A DNA stretch of 64,000 nt. Source: Panacagrimonas sp965216845. Its GTDB lineage: Bacteria > Pseudomonadota > Gammaproteobacteria > Nevskiales > Nevskiaceae. The position numbers and the translations under genes were made by a program. The notes under the pieces were generated by a model. The model did not search any database. It had not been told where the DNA came from and was given only the letters and a program-made list of their open reading frames with translations. The number at the start of each line of letters is the position of its first letter. Positions within the stretch are counted from its first letter, which is position 1. Location of the stretch: the NCBI GenBank assembly GCA_965216845.1, contig OZ244200.1, positions 1,798,001 to 1,862,000 of the forward strand. Direction: 5' to 3'. Positions 8,598-17,699 of this stretch are shown piece after piece.

Positions 8598-11500
8598 ATG
8601 GGCGATTGTTCTCATTGTCACAGTCATAACCCGGCGGCCGCGCGGTTCTGCAATCAGTGCGGCAAGCCGATGCAAGAGGCGGTCGCCGAGCCGGTGACGC
8701 CCTCCAGACAGGCCGCCTACGCGCCACCGCATCTGATGCAACAGGTGCTGCGATACCGATCGGCGATGGAGGGCGAGCGCAAACGGGTCACCGTGCTGTT
8801 TGCCGATATCAAGGGGTCGACCAAGCTGGCGCTGGAGGCCGGCGCGGAGAACTGGCACCGCATTCTGGATCAGTTCTTCGGCATTCTGGCACGCGCGGTT
8901 CACGGTCTGGAAGGCACCATCAATCAATACACCGGCGACGGCATCATGGCCTTGTTCGGCGCCCCGTTGTCGCACGAGGATCACGCGCTGCGCGCCGGTT
9001 TGGCGGCCCTGGAAATGCGCTCGCAGGTGCGCGATTTCGCCGACCGTTTGCGCTTGCGCGAGGGTTTGAACCTGTCGATGCGGGTGGGCATCAATACCGG
9101 CGAGGTGATCGTTGGCCGTATCGGCGATGATCTGCGCATGGATTACACCGCGCAGGGTCTGACGGTGCATCTGGCGGCGCGCATGGAGCAGCTTTGCGAA
9201 CCCGGCCGCATCATGGTGACACGTCACACGGCGGCCTTGCAGGAAGGTTATTTGAGCTTGCGCAGCCTAGGCGAGACTCGGGTCGCCGGTGTCGACCAGG
9301 CGCTGGAGGTGTTCGAGCTGTTGGGCGAGGGCGAGCGCAAGACACGGCTATCCCGCTCGCTGGCCGGCGGCGCCTCCAGCTTTGTCGGGCGCGATGCGCA
9401 ACTGCAGCGGCTACGGCATTTCGCCGTCCAGGTCAAAGCCGGAAACGGTGCGGTGGTCGCGGTGGTGGGCGATGCGGGGATGGGCAAGTCGCGTCTGTGT
9501 CACGAGTTCGCCAACGCCTGTGAAGCCGAGGGTTTTGAGGTTCATGCGGCGGCGGCGACCGCCTATGCCAGCCAATCTCCGATGGCGATACCGAGACGCT
9601 GGCTGGCGTCACGCCTGGGCCTTGCGCCCGAGATGGCGTTGGCCGAATCGCGCCGGCGCGTTCGCCAGATGCTGTCCAAGGCGTCCATGGACCCCTGCAT
9701 GGTGGCTTTTGTCGAGGACTTTCTGCAGCTTGCCGAACCCAACGCCCTGGACCCGGAAACCGTGCGCAACATGCACGCGCCGATGCTGCAGCAGTTGGCG
9801 CAACATCTACCCGAGGGCGAGGCGCCGCAGCTTTTGATTCTGGAAGACCTGCAGTTCGCCGACGCCGAGAGCCAGGCATTTCTGCCGACCCTGGTGGCCC
9901 AGTTGCGTCAGCGTCAAGCCTTGCTGCTGATCAATTATCGGACGCAGTTTCGTGACACCGGGGTCGCGGCCCTGCTGGATGCGCGGCTGCAATTGCCGCC
10001 GCTGGATGAGGCGGCGATGACGCAGATTCTGCACGAGCGCCTGGGGACGCACGCCAGCCTCGCCGAGCTTTGTGCACCGTTGATTCAACGTGCCGCCGGC
10101 AATCCGTTTTTTGTCGAAGAAGCCATCAGCAGCCTCGCCGAATCCGGCTATCTGCGCGGTGTCCATGGCGACTATCAGTTGGTCCGAACCATGGATCGGT
10201 GGCCCATCGCCGACACCGTGCACGCGCTGGTTTCGGCCCGCCTGGACCGCCTGGCGGACGCACAAAAACAGTTGCTGTTCGCCGCCGCGGTAATCGGACC
10301 GGAGTTTGAATCGAGCTTGTTGCGTCAAGTCTGCGATGCAAGGCTCAAGGTTGATCGGTCATTGATCGAACTGGAAGCCGAAGGCTTGATCGCGGCCAGT
10401 GGCAGCGGTTATTGCTTCGTGCAGCCGCTGGTACAGGAAATTGCGTACGAAACGCAGTTGCAGCGCGCCCGCGCGCAAACCCATGAAGCCTTGGCGCAGA
10501 CGCTGGCGCAGCGGCTGCAAATCGGCGGCGAGTCCAGTGCCAACGCGGCCAATGTTGCCCACCACTGGGCTTGCGCGGAAAACTGGTATGAAGCCGGACG
10601 CTGGAACTTGCAGGCCGCACGTTCGACGGTGGCGCTCGACTTGCGCCAAAGCGCCGAGCAATATCGGCTGGCGCTGAAGCATCTGGACCGGGCGGCGGAA
10701 CAGACCGCAGATCATCAGGACGAGATTCGTCACCTGCGCGTGGCCGCGCGCGCCGGCTATATCCGCATGACGCCGTTCTGGAACCTGGATCCGGGCAGCG
10801 TTCATCGCGCCTATCAGGAGGCCTTGTTGCTGATCGACGAACACCACCAGGCCGAGGAATTGGCGGAGCTGTGGCTGTCGTACAGCGCCGCGCGACTGCA
10901 TGCCGGGTGCGCGGACGAAGCGGCAAGTCTGGCGCAAAAGGCGGCCGAACATTGTTTCAGGCACGGCCTGGCGGATCTGGTGGATCGGTTTCGGGTGCAG
11001 ATGTTGATTGCCCATCTGGCCGTCGGCGAACCGCAGGCCGGGCTGGAGGCCGTCAATCGGGCCGGCGGCATCGAGTGGATGGCGCGTCCGATCGACGCCG
11101 ACAATTACATGTCACGCGGCGTGCGTGGCCTGTTCCTGCTGTGGACTGGCGACCTGGATCGAGGCGCGCAGGAGCTGCGTCAGGCCAGCAATTTTGCCGA
11201 CCGGGAAGGTCGCACCAATAGCTGGCTGCACGCGTATCTGGTGGAGCTGGCCTGGCTCGGCGGCGAGCCGATGGATGTGCTGGCCGAAGGTCGCCGGTCG
11301 ATGGAGCAGGCAAAGGTGGTCGGCAGTGCCTATTTTCGAGCCATCGCCACCCGCGCCATGGGTTTGGCCTGGCTGATGCAGGATGAGCCGGATCAGGCCT
11401 TGCTGGTGTTGCGCGAAGGCCGGCGCCTGGTGGCCGAGGACGGCGGCGTGCCCCAGTTTGAACCGAATTATCTGGCGGTATTGGGTGAGGCGCTGATCGC

Positions 11501-11870
11501 CGCCGGAGCTGTGACCGAAGCCGCCAGCGTGCTGCGCCGGGCGCTGATGCGTGCTCAGCGGTTCGGCACCAAGCTGTGGGAGGTTCGCGCATCGGTGGCG
11601 GCGCTGGCATTGCCGGCTTCGGAGCTGCGGCAGTGGGATCTTGGGCAGCTGTTGCATCGTTGCGAGACACTGATCGACGAGACCGGCGCCGTCAGTTTCA
11701 TTCCGTGGATGCTGGAGCGTCGTGCTGCCCATGTCGGCGATCAAACCCGGCGTCTGAGCTTGCTGCGGCAGGCGGCGCAAAGTTTCGAACGGATCGGTGC
11801 GGCTGCGCACGCGCAGCGGTTGACCGGCCAGTTTGGCGATATTGGCGATGCGCCTGCGAATTTGGGCTAG
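8598..11870 (+). CDS. zinc ribbon-class III nucleotide cyclase-AAA ATPase-TPR protein
   Basis: 1090 aa cytosolic multidomain regulator. An N-terminal zinc ribbon (Cys pairs within about residues 3-21) is followed by a class III cyclase domain (about 55-225) with both metal Asp residues (D70 in 'FADIKGST', D114 in 'YTGDG'). Then come a P-loop ATPase module (Walker A 'GDAGMGKS' about 291-298) and a long helical TPR-like C-terminus. The position that is Lys in standard adenylate cyclases is Gln ('TINQYTGDG'), the Asp position is Leu ('YTAQGLTVHL') and the usual Asn is His, so base specificity cannot be assumed. I chose the ATG giving 'MGDCSHC'. A LolA-like protein and an RND exporter with a nucleotide-binding domain follow downstream. 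Confidence 0.88.
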   Translation: MGDCSHCHSHNPAAARFCNQCGKPMQEAVAEPVTPSRQAAYAPPHLMQQVLRYRSAMEGERKRVTVLFADIKGSTKLALEAGAENWHRILDQFFGILARAVHGLEGTINQYTGDGIMALFGAPLSHEDHALRAGLAALEMRSQVRDFADRLRLREGLNLSMRVGINTGEVIVGRIGDDLRMDYTAQGLTVHLAARMEQLCEPGRIMVTRHTAALQEGYLSLRSLGETRVAGVDQALEVFELLGEGERKTRLSRSLAGGASSFVGRDAQLQRLRHFAVQVKAGNGAVVAVVGDAGMGKSRLCHEFANACEAEGFEVHAAAATAYASQSPMAIPRRWLASRLGLAPEMALAESRRRVRQMLSKASMDPCMVAFVEDFLQLAEPNALDPETVRNMHAPMLQQLAQHLPEGEAPQLLILEDLQFADAESQAFLPTLVAQLRQRQALLLINYRTQFRDTGVAALLDARLQLPPLDEAAMTQILHERLGTHASLAELCAPLIQRAAGNPFFVEEAISSLAESGYLRGVHGDYQLVRTMDRWPIADTVHALVSARLDRLADAQKQLLFAAAVIGPEFESSLLRQVCDARLKVDRSLIELEAEGLIAASGSGYCFVQPLVQEIAYETQLQRARAQTHEALAQTLAQRLQIGGESSANAANVAHHWACAENWYEAGRWNLQAARSTVALDLRQSAEQYRLALKHLDRAAEQTADHQDEIRHLRVAARAGYIRMTPFWNLDPGSVHRAYQEALLLIDEHHQAEELAELWLSYSAARLHAGCADEAASLAQKAAEHCFRHGLADLVDRFRVQMLIAHLAVGEPQAGLEAVNRAGGIEWMARPIDADNYMSRGVRGLFLLWTGDLDRGAQELRQASNFADREGRTNSWLHAYLVELAWLGGEPMDVLAEGRRSMEQAKVVGSAYFRAIATRAMGLAWLMQDEPDQALLVLREGRRLVAEDGGVPQFEPNYLAVLGEALIAAGAVTEAASVLRRALMRAQRFGTKLWEVRASVAALALPASELRQWDLGQLLHRCETLIDETGAVSFIPWMLERRAAHVGDQTRRLSLLRQAAQSFERIGAAAHAQRLTGQFGDIGDAPANLG

Positions 11871-11927
11871 ACTTGCCGAGCATGAAGGCCCGTCGGGGCG
11901 GCAGAAACAAGGGCGAACTGGGAGCAG

Positions 11928-12725
11928 ATGATGAAGGTTCGTGGGCCGGTAACGTTAGCGCGCATCGCGGCAGGATTGCTGCTGCTGATTCCATTCTCAC
12001 TGGCTGCCAAGCCGTTGCAGCAGATCGAAGACTGCATGCGCGCCAATCTGCCGGAGAGCGTGCAGGTACGCACCTTCGAGTTGATCGCGCGTGATCCGGC
12101 GGGCGGCGAACGCAAGATGAAGGGCCGGCTCTACGGCAAACTGGAGGACGGTCTGATCCGCGCGACCATGAAGCTGGATGCGCCGGCCGACATGAACGGC
12201 GCGGCTTATTTGCTGCGCGAGGCCAAGGAGGCGGACCGGGAAGAAAAGTTCATCTATATTCCGTCACTGAAAAGGGTGCGCCGCATTGCCGGTGGAATGA
12301 AGGACACGTCGCTGTTCGGCACCGATTTGACCTACGCGGACCTGAAGCAGATCAGTTACGCCTTCACCGGCGGCAAGCTGAACTTCGAGCGCGAGGAAGA
12401 ATTGCAATCGCGGCCGCAATGGGTTCTAAACCTGGCGCCCGAGCCGATGCAGCAGTCACGCTACGACAAGCTCAGGGCGTGGATCGACCAGCAGAGCTGC
12501 ATGATGCTGCAAGTCGACTTTCTGCAGGCGGACAGCGTACGCAAGCGCTTCACTGGGCAGGCGCAGAACCTGACGCAGTCGGGGCCGCACTGGTACTTGT
12601 CCGAGGGTGTGATCGAAGATCTCCAGAAAGGTAGTTCAACCGTCCTGAAGTTTACCGATGTGCGTGCCGGCGAGGAGCTGGCCGAGCGCCTGTTCAGTCC
12701 CAGCGTCTTTCATCTGGGCCGCTAA
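11928..12725 (+). CDS. LolA-like outer-membrane lipoprotein-sorting family protein
   Basis: About 265 aa with an N-terminal signal peptide ('IAAGLLLLIPFSLAAK'). The mature part resembles the COG2834 type of LolA/LppX-fold proteins that accompany MMPL/RND exporters ('MKGRLYGK', 'KFIYIPSLKRVRRIAGG', 'SLFGTDLTYADLKQ', 'QVDFLQADSVRKRF'). Such periplasmic proteins are thought to carry lipid-like cargo. Two ATGs are adjacent (11928, 11931), preceded by GGGAGC. The gene starts about 57 bp after the cyclase gene and ends 27 bp before the RND gene, suggesting one transcript. Confidence 0.78.
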   Translation: MMKVRGPVTLARIAAGLLLLIPFSLAAKPLQQIEDCMRANLPESVQVRTFELIARDPAGGERKMKGRLYGKLEDGLIRATMKLDAPADMNGAAYLLREAKEADREEKFIYIPSLKRVRRIAGGMKDTSLFGTDLTYADLKQISYAFTGGKLNFEREEELQSRPQWVLNLAPEPMQQSRYDKLRAWIDQQSCMMLQVDFLQADSVRKRFTGQAQNLTQSGPHWYLSEGVIEDLQKGSSTVLKFTDVRAGEELAERLFSPSVFHLGR

Positions 12726-12752
12726 GACCGACTTGCCGGCCAGCGCTAAACC

Positions 12753-15485
12753 ATGACTTGGTTGCAGGCATTGATCCGCGGCATCGCGCGGCAGCCGCGC
12801 TGGTCGGTGCTGTGCGTCCTGGCTTTGAGTGCGCTGGCAGCAACGCAGGTCTACGACGTCAGATCAAGAAGCTTCAACTTTACCGTGGACGCTTCCACCG
12901 AGGCGCTGTTGCCGGAGAGCAGTGCGGATCGGCAGGTGTTCGACAAGGTCCGCCAAACCTTTGGCGACACCGACGCCGTACTCATGGCCTTGCGGTTGGA
13001 GCCACTGTTTACCGCCCAGAACATGGCGCGGATCGAAGCGCTCACCACCGGCCTGAGCCAGATTCCGGGGGTGCGCGATGTGTTTTCGCTGGGCACCGCA
13101 CCCAATCTGCTGGCGACCGGCCTGGATATCGATATCAGCAGTTTCACGCGGCAGGCGGTGAACAACCCGGAGGCGATTGCTCAGTTCGAGCAGCAGATTC
13201 GTGACAATCCGCTGTACAGCGGCAGTCTGGTGTCCGCTGACGGTCGCTACACCATGTTTGCCATCGCCCTGGATCAGGTGGGTGAGGAACGATTTCGCAG
13301 CGAGCATTACACGCAGAAGTTCCGTGAGATGGCGCAGGACATCACCGGCAGTCCGGAGGTTCTACTGACCGGCAGTCCGGTGATCAAGGCGGCCAGCACC
13401 GATGCCCTGTTGCGAACCTTGATGATCACGGTGCCGTCCATTTACGGCCTGATCGTGGTGTTGCTGTTGTTCGCGTTTCGCTGCGTTCGCGCCACGTTCG
13501 CGGTGGTGCTGACCATCAGCATCGCATTGCTGTGGACCGGCGCCAGCGCCGTGATGCTGGACATCCCCATCAATCTGGTCACGGTGATCACGCCGCCCCT
13601 GGTCATTACCCTGGGGCTGGCCTATTGCGTGCATTTGCTGTCGGATTATTTTTCGTCGGATGCGCCAGACCCGATGGCGCGCCGCAAACGAACCATCGAC
13701 GTGGTATCGCGAATTTCGGTGGCTCTGGTGCTGGCCGTCGCCACCACGGTCGCCGGTTTTCTGGCGCTCAACATCAATCCGCTGCCGGCGATTCGTCAGT
13801 TCGCCATTCTGTCCAGCCTCGGCATCGGTTTTCTGTTGTTGCTGGTGCTGCTGTTCCTGCCGGCGATGCTGGACCTGCTGGGTTGCGCCGCCCGCCGCCG
13901 TGGCTGGGGCGAACAGCTGCTGAAGAAATGGGCGGGCAAGATTGCCGTCTTTGACATGCGTTGGCGAGGGCTGATCGTCTGGGTCGCCATCTGTATGGTG
14001 CCGGTGGGATTGTGGCTGGCGTCGGGCCTGCAAGTGGGGACCGACTACGTCAAGGCGTTCCGCGAATCCTCGCCGGTGCGTCAGCAGTATGACGCCATCA
14101 ACCAGCACTTTCGCGGCGCCACCATCGTCACCGTGCTGATCGACACCTATGTCAACGATGCGCTGACCAATCCGGAACTGATTCGCGGCATCGAGGACCT
14201 GACGCAGTGGCTGCGCGAACAGCCCGAAGTCGGCCAGGCGGTGTCTTATGTAGATCATCTCAAGCTGATCAACCAAAGCCTCAATGAAGGCGCCGTGGAG
14301 TATTTCGCGGTGCCGGATCAGGCCGCCACCGTCAAGCAGCTGTTGGTGCTGGCTGGCGGCGATGAGGTGCGGCGCATGGTGGATGCGCGGTTTCGCTCGG
14401 CGCTGGTCAGCGTGCGCATCACCTCGGGTGATTCGGTGGAAATTACCGAGTTCATCCGGCGCGTGGAAGCCCGGCTTGCGCAACTTCAGCCACCGCTGAA
14501 CGCAAGGATTACCGGCAGCGCGGTGCTGGCCACGCGCACCGTCAATCAGATCGGTCGCGGTCAATGGATGTCGCTGGCGCTGGCCGGGGTGGCGATTCTG
14601 ACCATGTTGTCGTTGATGTTCACCTCGATTACCGCCGCCCTGTGGGCGATGTTGCCGAACATGGTGCCCATCGCCATCTATTTTGGCTTGTTGCGCATTC
14701 TGGAAATCCCGCTGAATCCCACCAACAGCCTGATCGCGAGTATCGTGCTGGGCGTGGCGGTGGACGATACGGTGCATTATCTGGCGCGCTTCAATGCCGA
14801 TGCACGCGCCACCGGCAGCGAGAAGCGCGCCGCGCTGAGCGCCTTGAGAGCCACTTTGCGGCCGGTGACCTTGACCACCATCGCCCTGTGTTCGGGTCTG
14901 CTGGTGTTGGCGGTGTCCGAGATGCGCACGCAGGTGCAGTTCGGTCTGCTTGCCTCGGCCACGCTGTTCCTGGCCTGGATTTCGGAAATCACGCTGACGC
15001 CTGCCCTGGGTTCGCGCCTGCGCATCGTCACCCTGTGGGACTTGTTGCGACTGGACTTGGGTCAGTCACCGCAACACACCATTCCCATGCTGGCGGGTCT
15101 GAGTCTGCGCCAGGCCCGGGTGTTTGCGCTCACCTCCAATCTGGAAAAATTCCAGGCCGATCAACGCGTGATTACCCAGGGCGATTTTGCGCGGGATATG
15201 TATGTGGTGATCGACGGCGTCGTTCGGGTCTGGATCGAACGTCCCGAAGGCGAGAAGGAACTGGCGACCCTGGGCCGTGGCGCGGTGATGGGTGAGGCGG
15301 GTTATTTCGGTCAACGCCGCACCGCCAACGTCACCAGCCTGTCGCCGGTGCGGGTGTTGCGTTTCGACTCGCAGGATCTGGAACGGCTGCGGCGTCGTTA
15401 TCCACGCATCGCCGCCACCATTTTCAGAAACCTCAACCGCATCCAGGCCGAACGCATCGCCCGTGCAACGGCGATGATTCAGTGA
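12753..15485 (+). CDS. RND/MMPL-family exporter with C-terminal cyclic-nucleotide-binding domain
   Basis: 910 aa. The first 780 residues are an MMPL/HpnN-type RND permease: a TM segment near residue 20, a periplasmic domain, TM clusters about 220-375 and 600-740, and the repeated motifs 'ITLGLAYCVHLLSDYF' and 'VLGVAVDDTVHYLARF' with acidic residues of the proton path. Residues about 790-900 form a cyclic-nucleotide-binding domain whose phosphate-binding cassette keeps G847-E848 and R856-T857-A858 ('MGEAGYFGQRRTANV'), the Glu and Arg that contact ribose and phosphate in CRP-type domains. RND permeases normally end after the last TM. Cargo is unknown; the LolA-like neighbour suggests a lipid. 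Confidence 0.88.
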   Translation: MTWLQALIRGIARQPRWSVLCVLALSALAATQVYDVRSRSFNFTVDASTEALLPESSADRQVFDKVRQTFGDTDAVLMALRLEPLFTAQNMARIEALTTGLSQIPGVRDVFSLGTAPNLLATGLDIDISSFTRQAVNNPEAIAQFEQQIRDNPLYSGSLVSADGRYTMFAIALDQVGEERFRSEHYTQKFREMAQDITGSPEVLLTGSPVIKAASTDALLRTLMITVPSIYGLIVVLLLFAFRCVRATFAVVLTISIALLWTGASAVMLDIPINLVTVITPPLVITLGLAYCVHLLSDYFSSDAPDPMARRKRTIDVVSRISVALVLAVATTVAGFLALNINPLPAIRQFAILSSLGIGFLLLLVLLFLPAMLDLLGCAARRRGWGEQLLKKWAGKIAVFDMRWRGLIVWVAICMVPVGLWLASGLQVGTDYVKAFRESSPVRQQYDAINQHFRGATIVTVLIDTYVNDALTNPELIRGIEDLTQWLREQPEVGQAVSYVDHLKLINQSLNEGAVEYFAVPDQAATVKQLLVLAGGDEVRRMVDARFRSALVSVRITSGDSVEITEFIRRVEARLAQLQPPLNARITGSAVLATRTVNQIGRGQWMSLALAGVAILTMLSLMFTSITAALWAMLPNMVPIAIYFGLLRILEIPLNPTNSLIASIVLGVAVDDTVHYLARFNADARATGSEKRAALSALRATLRPVTLTTIALCSGLLVLAVSEMRTQVQFGLLASATLFLAWISEITLTPALGSRLRIVTLWDLLRLDLGQSPQHTIPMLAGLSLRQARVFALTSNLEKFQADQRVITQGDFARDMYVVIDGVVRVWIERPEGEKELATLGRGAVMGEAGYFGQRRTANVTSLSPVRVLRFDSQDLERLRRRYPRIAATIFRNLNRIQAERIARATAMIQ

Positions 15486-15488
15486 CCG

Positions 15489-17129
15489 TCAGCAGCAGGG
15501 GCAGCCGCCAGAAGCTTGCGGCGTGTAAACCCTCGGGCCGGCGCTGACGCCGCTGGTTGCTGTCCAGACCGCTGTTGATTCGCCGTGGCTGCTGGCGCCT
15601 TGGGTTTGCCCGGCGGTACTGAAATCCATCACGAAGCGATGCTTTGAAATATCGCAACGCACGCCGATGGTGGTGTCATCCACGCGTTGCCAGTGTGGGT
15701 AATCATCGCCGTCGCAACGCAGGCGCGGCTGGCAAGCGGCGGGAATCCGGGTCACACGGAACTCGGTATCCGCGCCGCGCTGCGACGGCAGGCCGGCGTC
15801 GATGTCCAGATAGAGCCGATCACCATCGTTCCAGGCGCGTTGTACGTCCAGCGCCGGATAGTCGATGCCTTCGACCGTTGGCTGATGAAACTTTTCCCGG
15901 TTCGGTTGCCGAAAGGCCTTTGACCAGGCGCCGGGTTCGCCGGCTTCACACACCATCAACAGTGCGGACAGCTGTCCGCGCGGATAGGGCTCGTCCAGCC
16001 CGAACCAATAGCCAAACTGTGCCGATTCGTCTCCGAACCAGCGCGGATCGGCGCGTTGCATCAAGCGCTCTCTGAGCCGCGCCTGGGTGATGTCGTCGCC
16101 CAGATCGCGCGCCACCAACAGGCCGATGGTGAGAAAACGCGGGTCGGGGATGATATCCATGACCGGCTTTTTGGGGTCATTCCAGCCCAGCTTGTTCACC
16201 GCCTGCTGGTAAAGGTATCGACCGAATTCCGGCGCCTGCGGCACGATATAGGGCGTTGCGATGAGTGCGGAAAAGGCCACGAATGGGTCCGGGAAGCTGC
16301 ACACCACATCCTTCAGCGGGTCGTAGTAGATCGGGAACATGCTCAGGTCACCATCGCCGTTGGTCACCAGAAAATGTTTCTTGGCATAGTCAATCCACTG
16401 GTCATAAACCCAGTGGGAATTGCCGTCCGTGACACGATCATAGAGTTGCATGCCCAGGCCCGCAGCGCTGAGGCAGAACGGCCAGATCTTGGTGTTTTCA
16501 CACTGCATGCCTTGCGGCCGCTCACGCCACTGGTCGTGCATGAACTGCACGATCTGGCTTTGCGTCCAATCAAAGCGTCGGTTCTGGTAACCCGCGACCG
16601 CGAACGGCTGCTCCCATTTTTCGTCACCCGAAACGCTGCGATACACCGACAGCAACAAATTCAGAAAACCGCGAAAGAACAGATTGCCGTCGGCGCCAAT
16701 GGGATCGGGTTGCAGTCCCCAGGGGGCAACGCCGTTGGCGACCCAGCCGGGCGCGTCGTAGCGGCCGCGCAGACGCTCCGGCAGAAATACCTGCCATTGC
16801 TCCGGATAATTGGCCTGATCCGGATCATTGCCGATCATGGTGAGCCAGTCGATGGCGCCCCAGAACGTGGTGTGACGACCCACCAGCTCATCGGCAATAC
16901 GGCTGTAGACCTCGCGCCAGGCCGGCGTCATGTCGGCGATCACCGGCAGGATGTAGGCGGTTTCACCCAGATCAAACCTCGGGAAGCTGCACATCGGCGC
17001 GGTGGAGGTTCGGTCCCACCAGGGATGCGGCTCACCGTTGATGGACCAGTCGTCCGGCGTGGTGGCTTTTTTCCAGATAAAGCGCAGCCAGCCTCGGGTC
17101 TGATCGCTGAGTTGCGGAATCCGGTTCAT
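15489..17129 (-). CDS. linalool dehydratase/isomerase-like (alpha/alpha barrel) protein
   Basis: 546 aa with no signal peptide. Residues about 145-310 align by eye with linalool dehydratase/isomerase: 'NLFFRGFLNLLLSVYRSVSG' matches the conserved barrel helix, and 'MQCENTKIWPFC' (C210, E211, C219) reproduces the Cys-Glu...Cys active-site arrangement with the same spacing. 'LYDRVTDGN' matches the following motif. The His of the barrel helix is Phe here (F155), so the chemistry may differ. About 170 extra C-terminal residues look beta-rich and end in an odd 'GGCPCC' tail. It is the last gene of an operon with the membrane protein (9 bp upstream) and the DUF169 protein, and converges on the RND gene with 3 bp between. 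Confidence 0.68.
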   Translation of the reverse strand: MNRIPQLSDQTRGWLRFIWKKATTPDDWSINGEPHPWWDRTSTAPMCSFPRFDLGETAYILPVIADMTPAWREVYSRIADELVGRHTTFWGAIDWLTMIGNDPDQANYPEQWQVFLPERLRGRYDAPGWVANGVAPWGLQPDPIGADGNLFFRGFLNLLLSVYRSVSGDEKWEQPFAVAGYQNRRFDWTQSQIVQFMHDQWRERPQGMQCENTKIWPFCLSAAGLGMQLYDRVTDGNSHWVYDQWIDYAKKHFLVTNGDGDLSMFPIYYDPLKDVVCSFPDPFVAFSALIATPYIVPQAPEFGRYLYQQAVNKLGWNDPKKPVMDIIPDPRFLTIGLLVARDLGDDITQARLRERLMQRADPRWFGDESAQFGYWFGLDEPYPRGQLSALLMVCEAGEPGAWSKAFRQPNREKFHQPTVEGIDYPALDVQRAWNDGDRLYLDIDAGLPSQRGADTEFRVTRIPAACQPRLRCDGDDYPHWQRVDDTTIGVRCDISKHRFVMDFSTAGQTQGASSHGESTAVWTATSGVSAGPRVYTPQASGGCPCC

Positions 17130-17138
17130 GGTGATGGC

Positions 17139-17699
17139 CTAGAACGGCGGGATCGGCTTGCCCTTGGCCGCTTGCAGCATGATGATTTTTTCACGCGCCT
17201 GGGCGGCGCCGGTCCAGTTGGGGTCGAGGGTGTCGGAAACCGGTTCGCGCGTGATGCGGTCGGCGGCGATGATCTCGTCCGAGGCTTTTACATAGGCGTT
17301 GGGCAAGCGGCTGGCATAGCGCGGCACGGCGACCAGCGGCAGCGCCTGGTTGATCATGCCCTGGAACCAGAGAACCAACAGCCCGTCACCCTCGATGCGG
17401 ATGCGGTCGTTGTGCAGACCTTCGGTCACATGTCGGAAAAGTTGCGTGGACAGCAGACATTGAAGCGCCAACCCAGCGCTTGCGAACGCCAGGGTTGCCT
17501 GCGCGCTGGCATCGCGCTGACCCTGGGCGTTGATCCGGCGATTGGCAAAAACGTAAACCCGTGCAATTCCATCATCGCTGCATACGTTGATGCGTACCGG
17601 ATGGGTAATTTGCGCGCGCAATCGCGGGCGCAGCGCGGCGTTCCATCGGAGCCAGTGGCCCAGCAACCACAACACCAGCGCCAGCAGCCACTGGCTCAT
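17139..17699 (-). CDS. membrane-anchored protein of unknown function
   Basis: 186 aa. An N-terminal hydrophobic segment ('QWLLALVLWLLGHWL') probably anchors the protein, followed by a soluble domain with a beta-strand stretch ('VRINVCSDDGIARVYVFANRRI') and helical stretches. I do not recognise the family. Its ATG overlaps the stop of the DUF169 gene by 4 bp and its stop is 9 bp upstream of the dehydratase-like gene, so the three form one tightly coupled operon. A role as membrane partner of the dehydratase-like protein is an inference from position only. Confidence 0.62.
   Translation of the reverse strand: MSQWLLALVLWLLGHWLRWNAALRPRLRAQITHPVRINVCSDDGIARVYVFANRRINAQGQRDASAQATLAFASAGLALQCLLSTQLFRHVTEGLHNDRIRIEGDGLLVLWFQGMINQALPLVAVPRYASRLPNAYVKASDEIIAADRITREPVSDTLDPNWTGAAQAREKIIMLQAAKGKPIPPF

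Noticed and set aside
8598..11870. Calling the cyclase a plain adenylate cyclase (cya)
   Set aside because: The base-specifying Lys and Asp positions are Gln and Leu, so the product nucleotide is not predictable from sequence.
13362..14777. 471-codon minus-strand frame inside the RND gene
   Set aside because: Low-complexity His/Gln/Arg composition and antisense to conserved transporter motifs.
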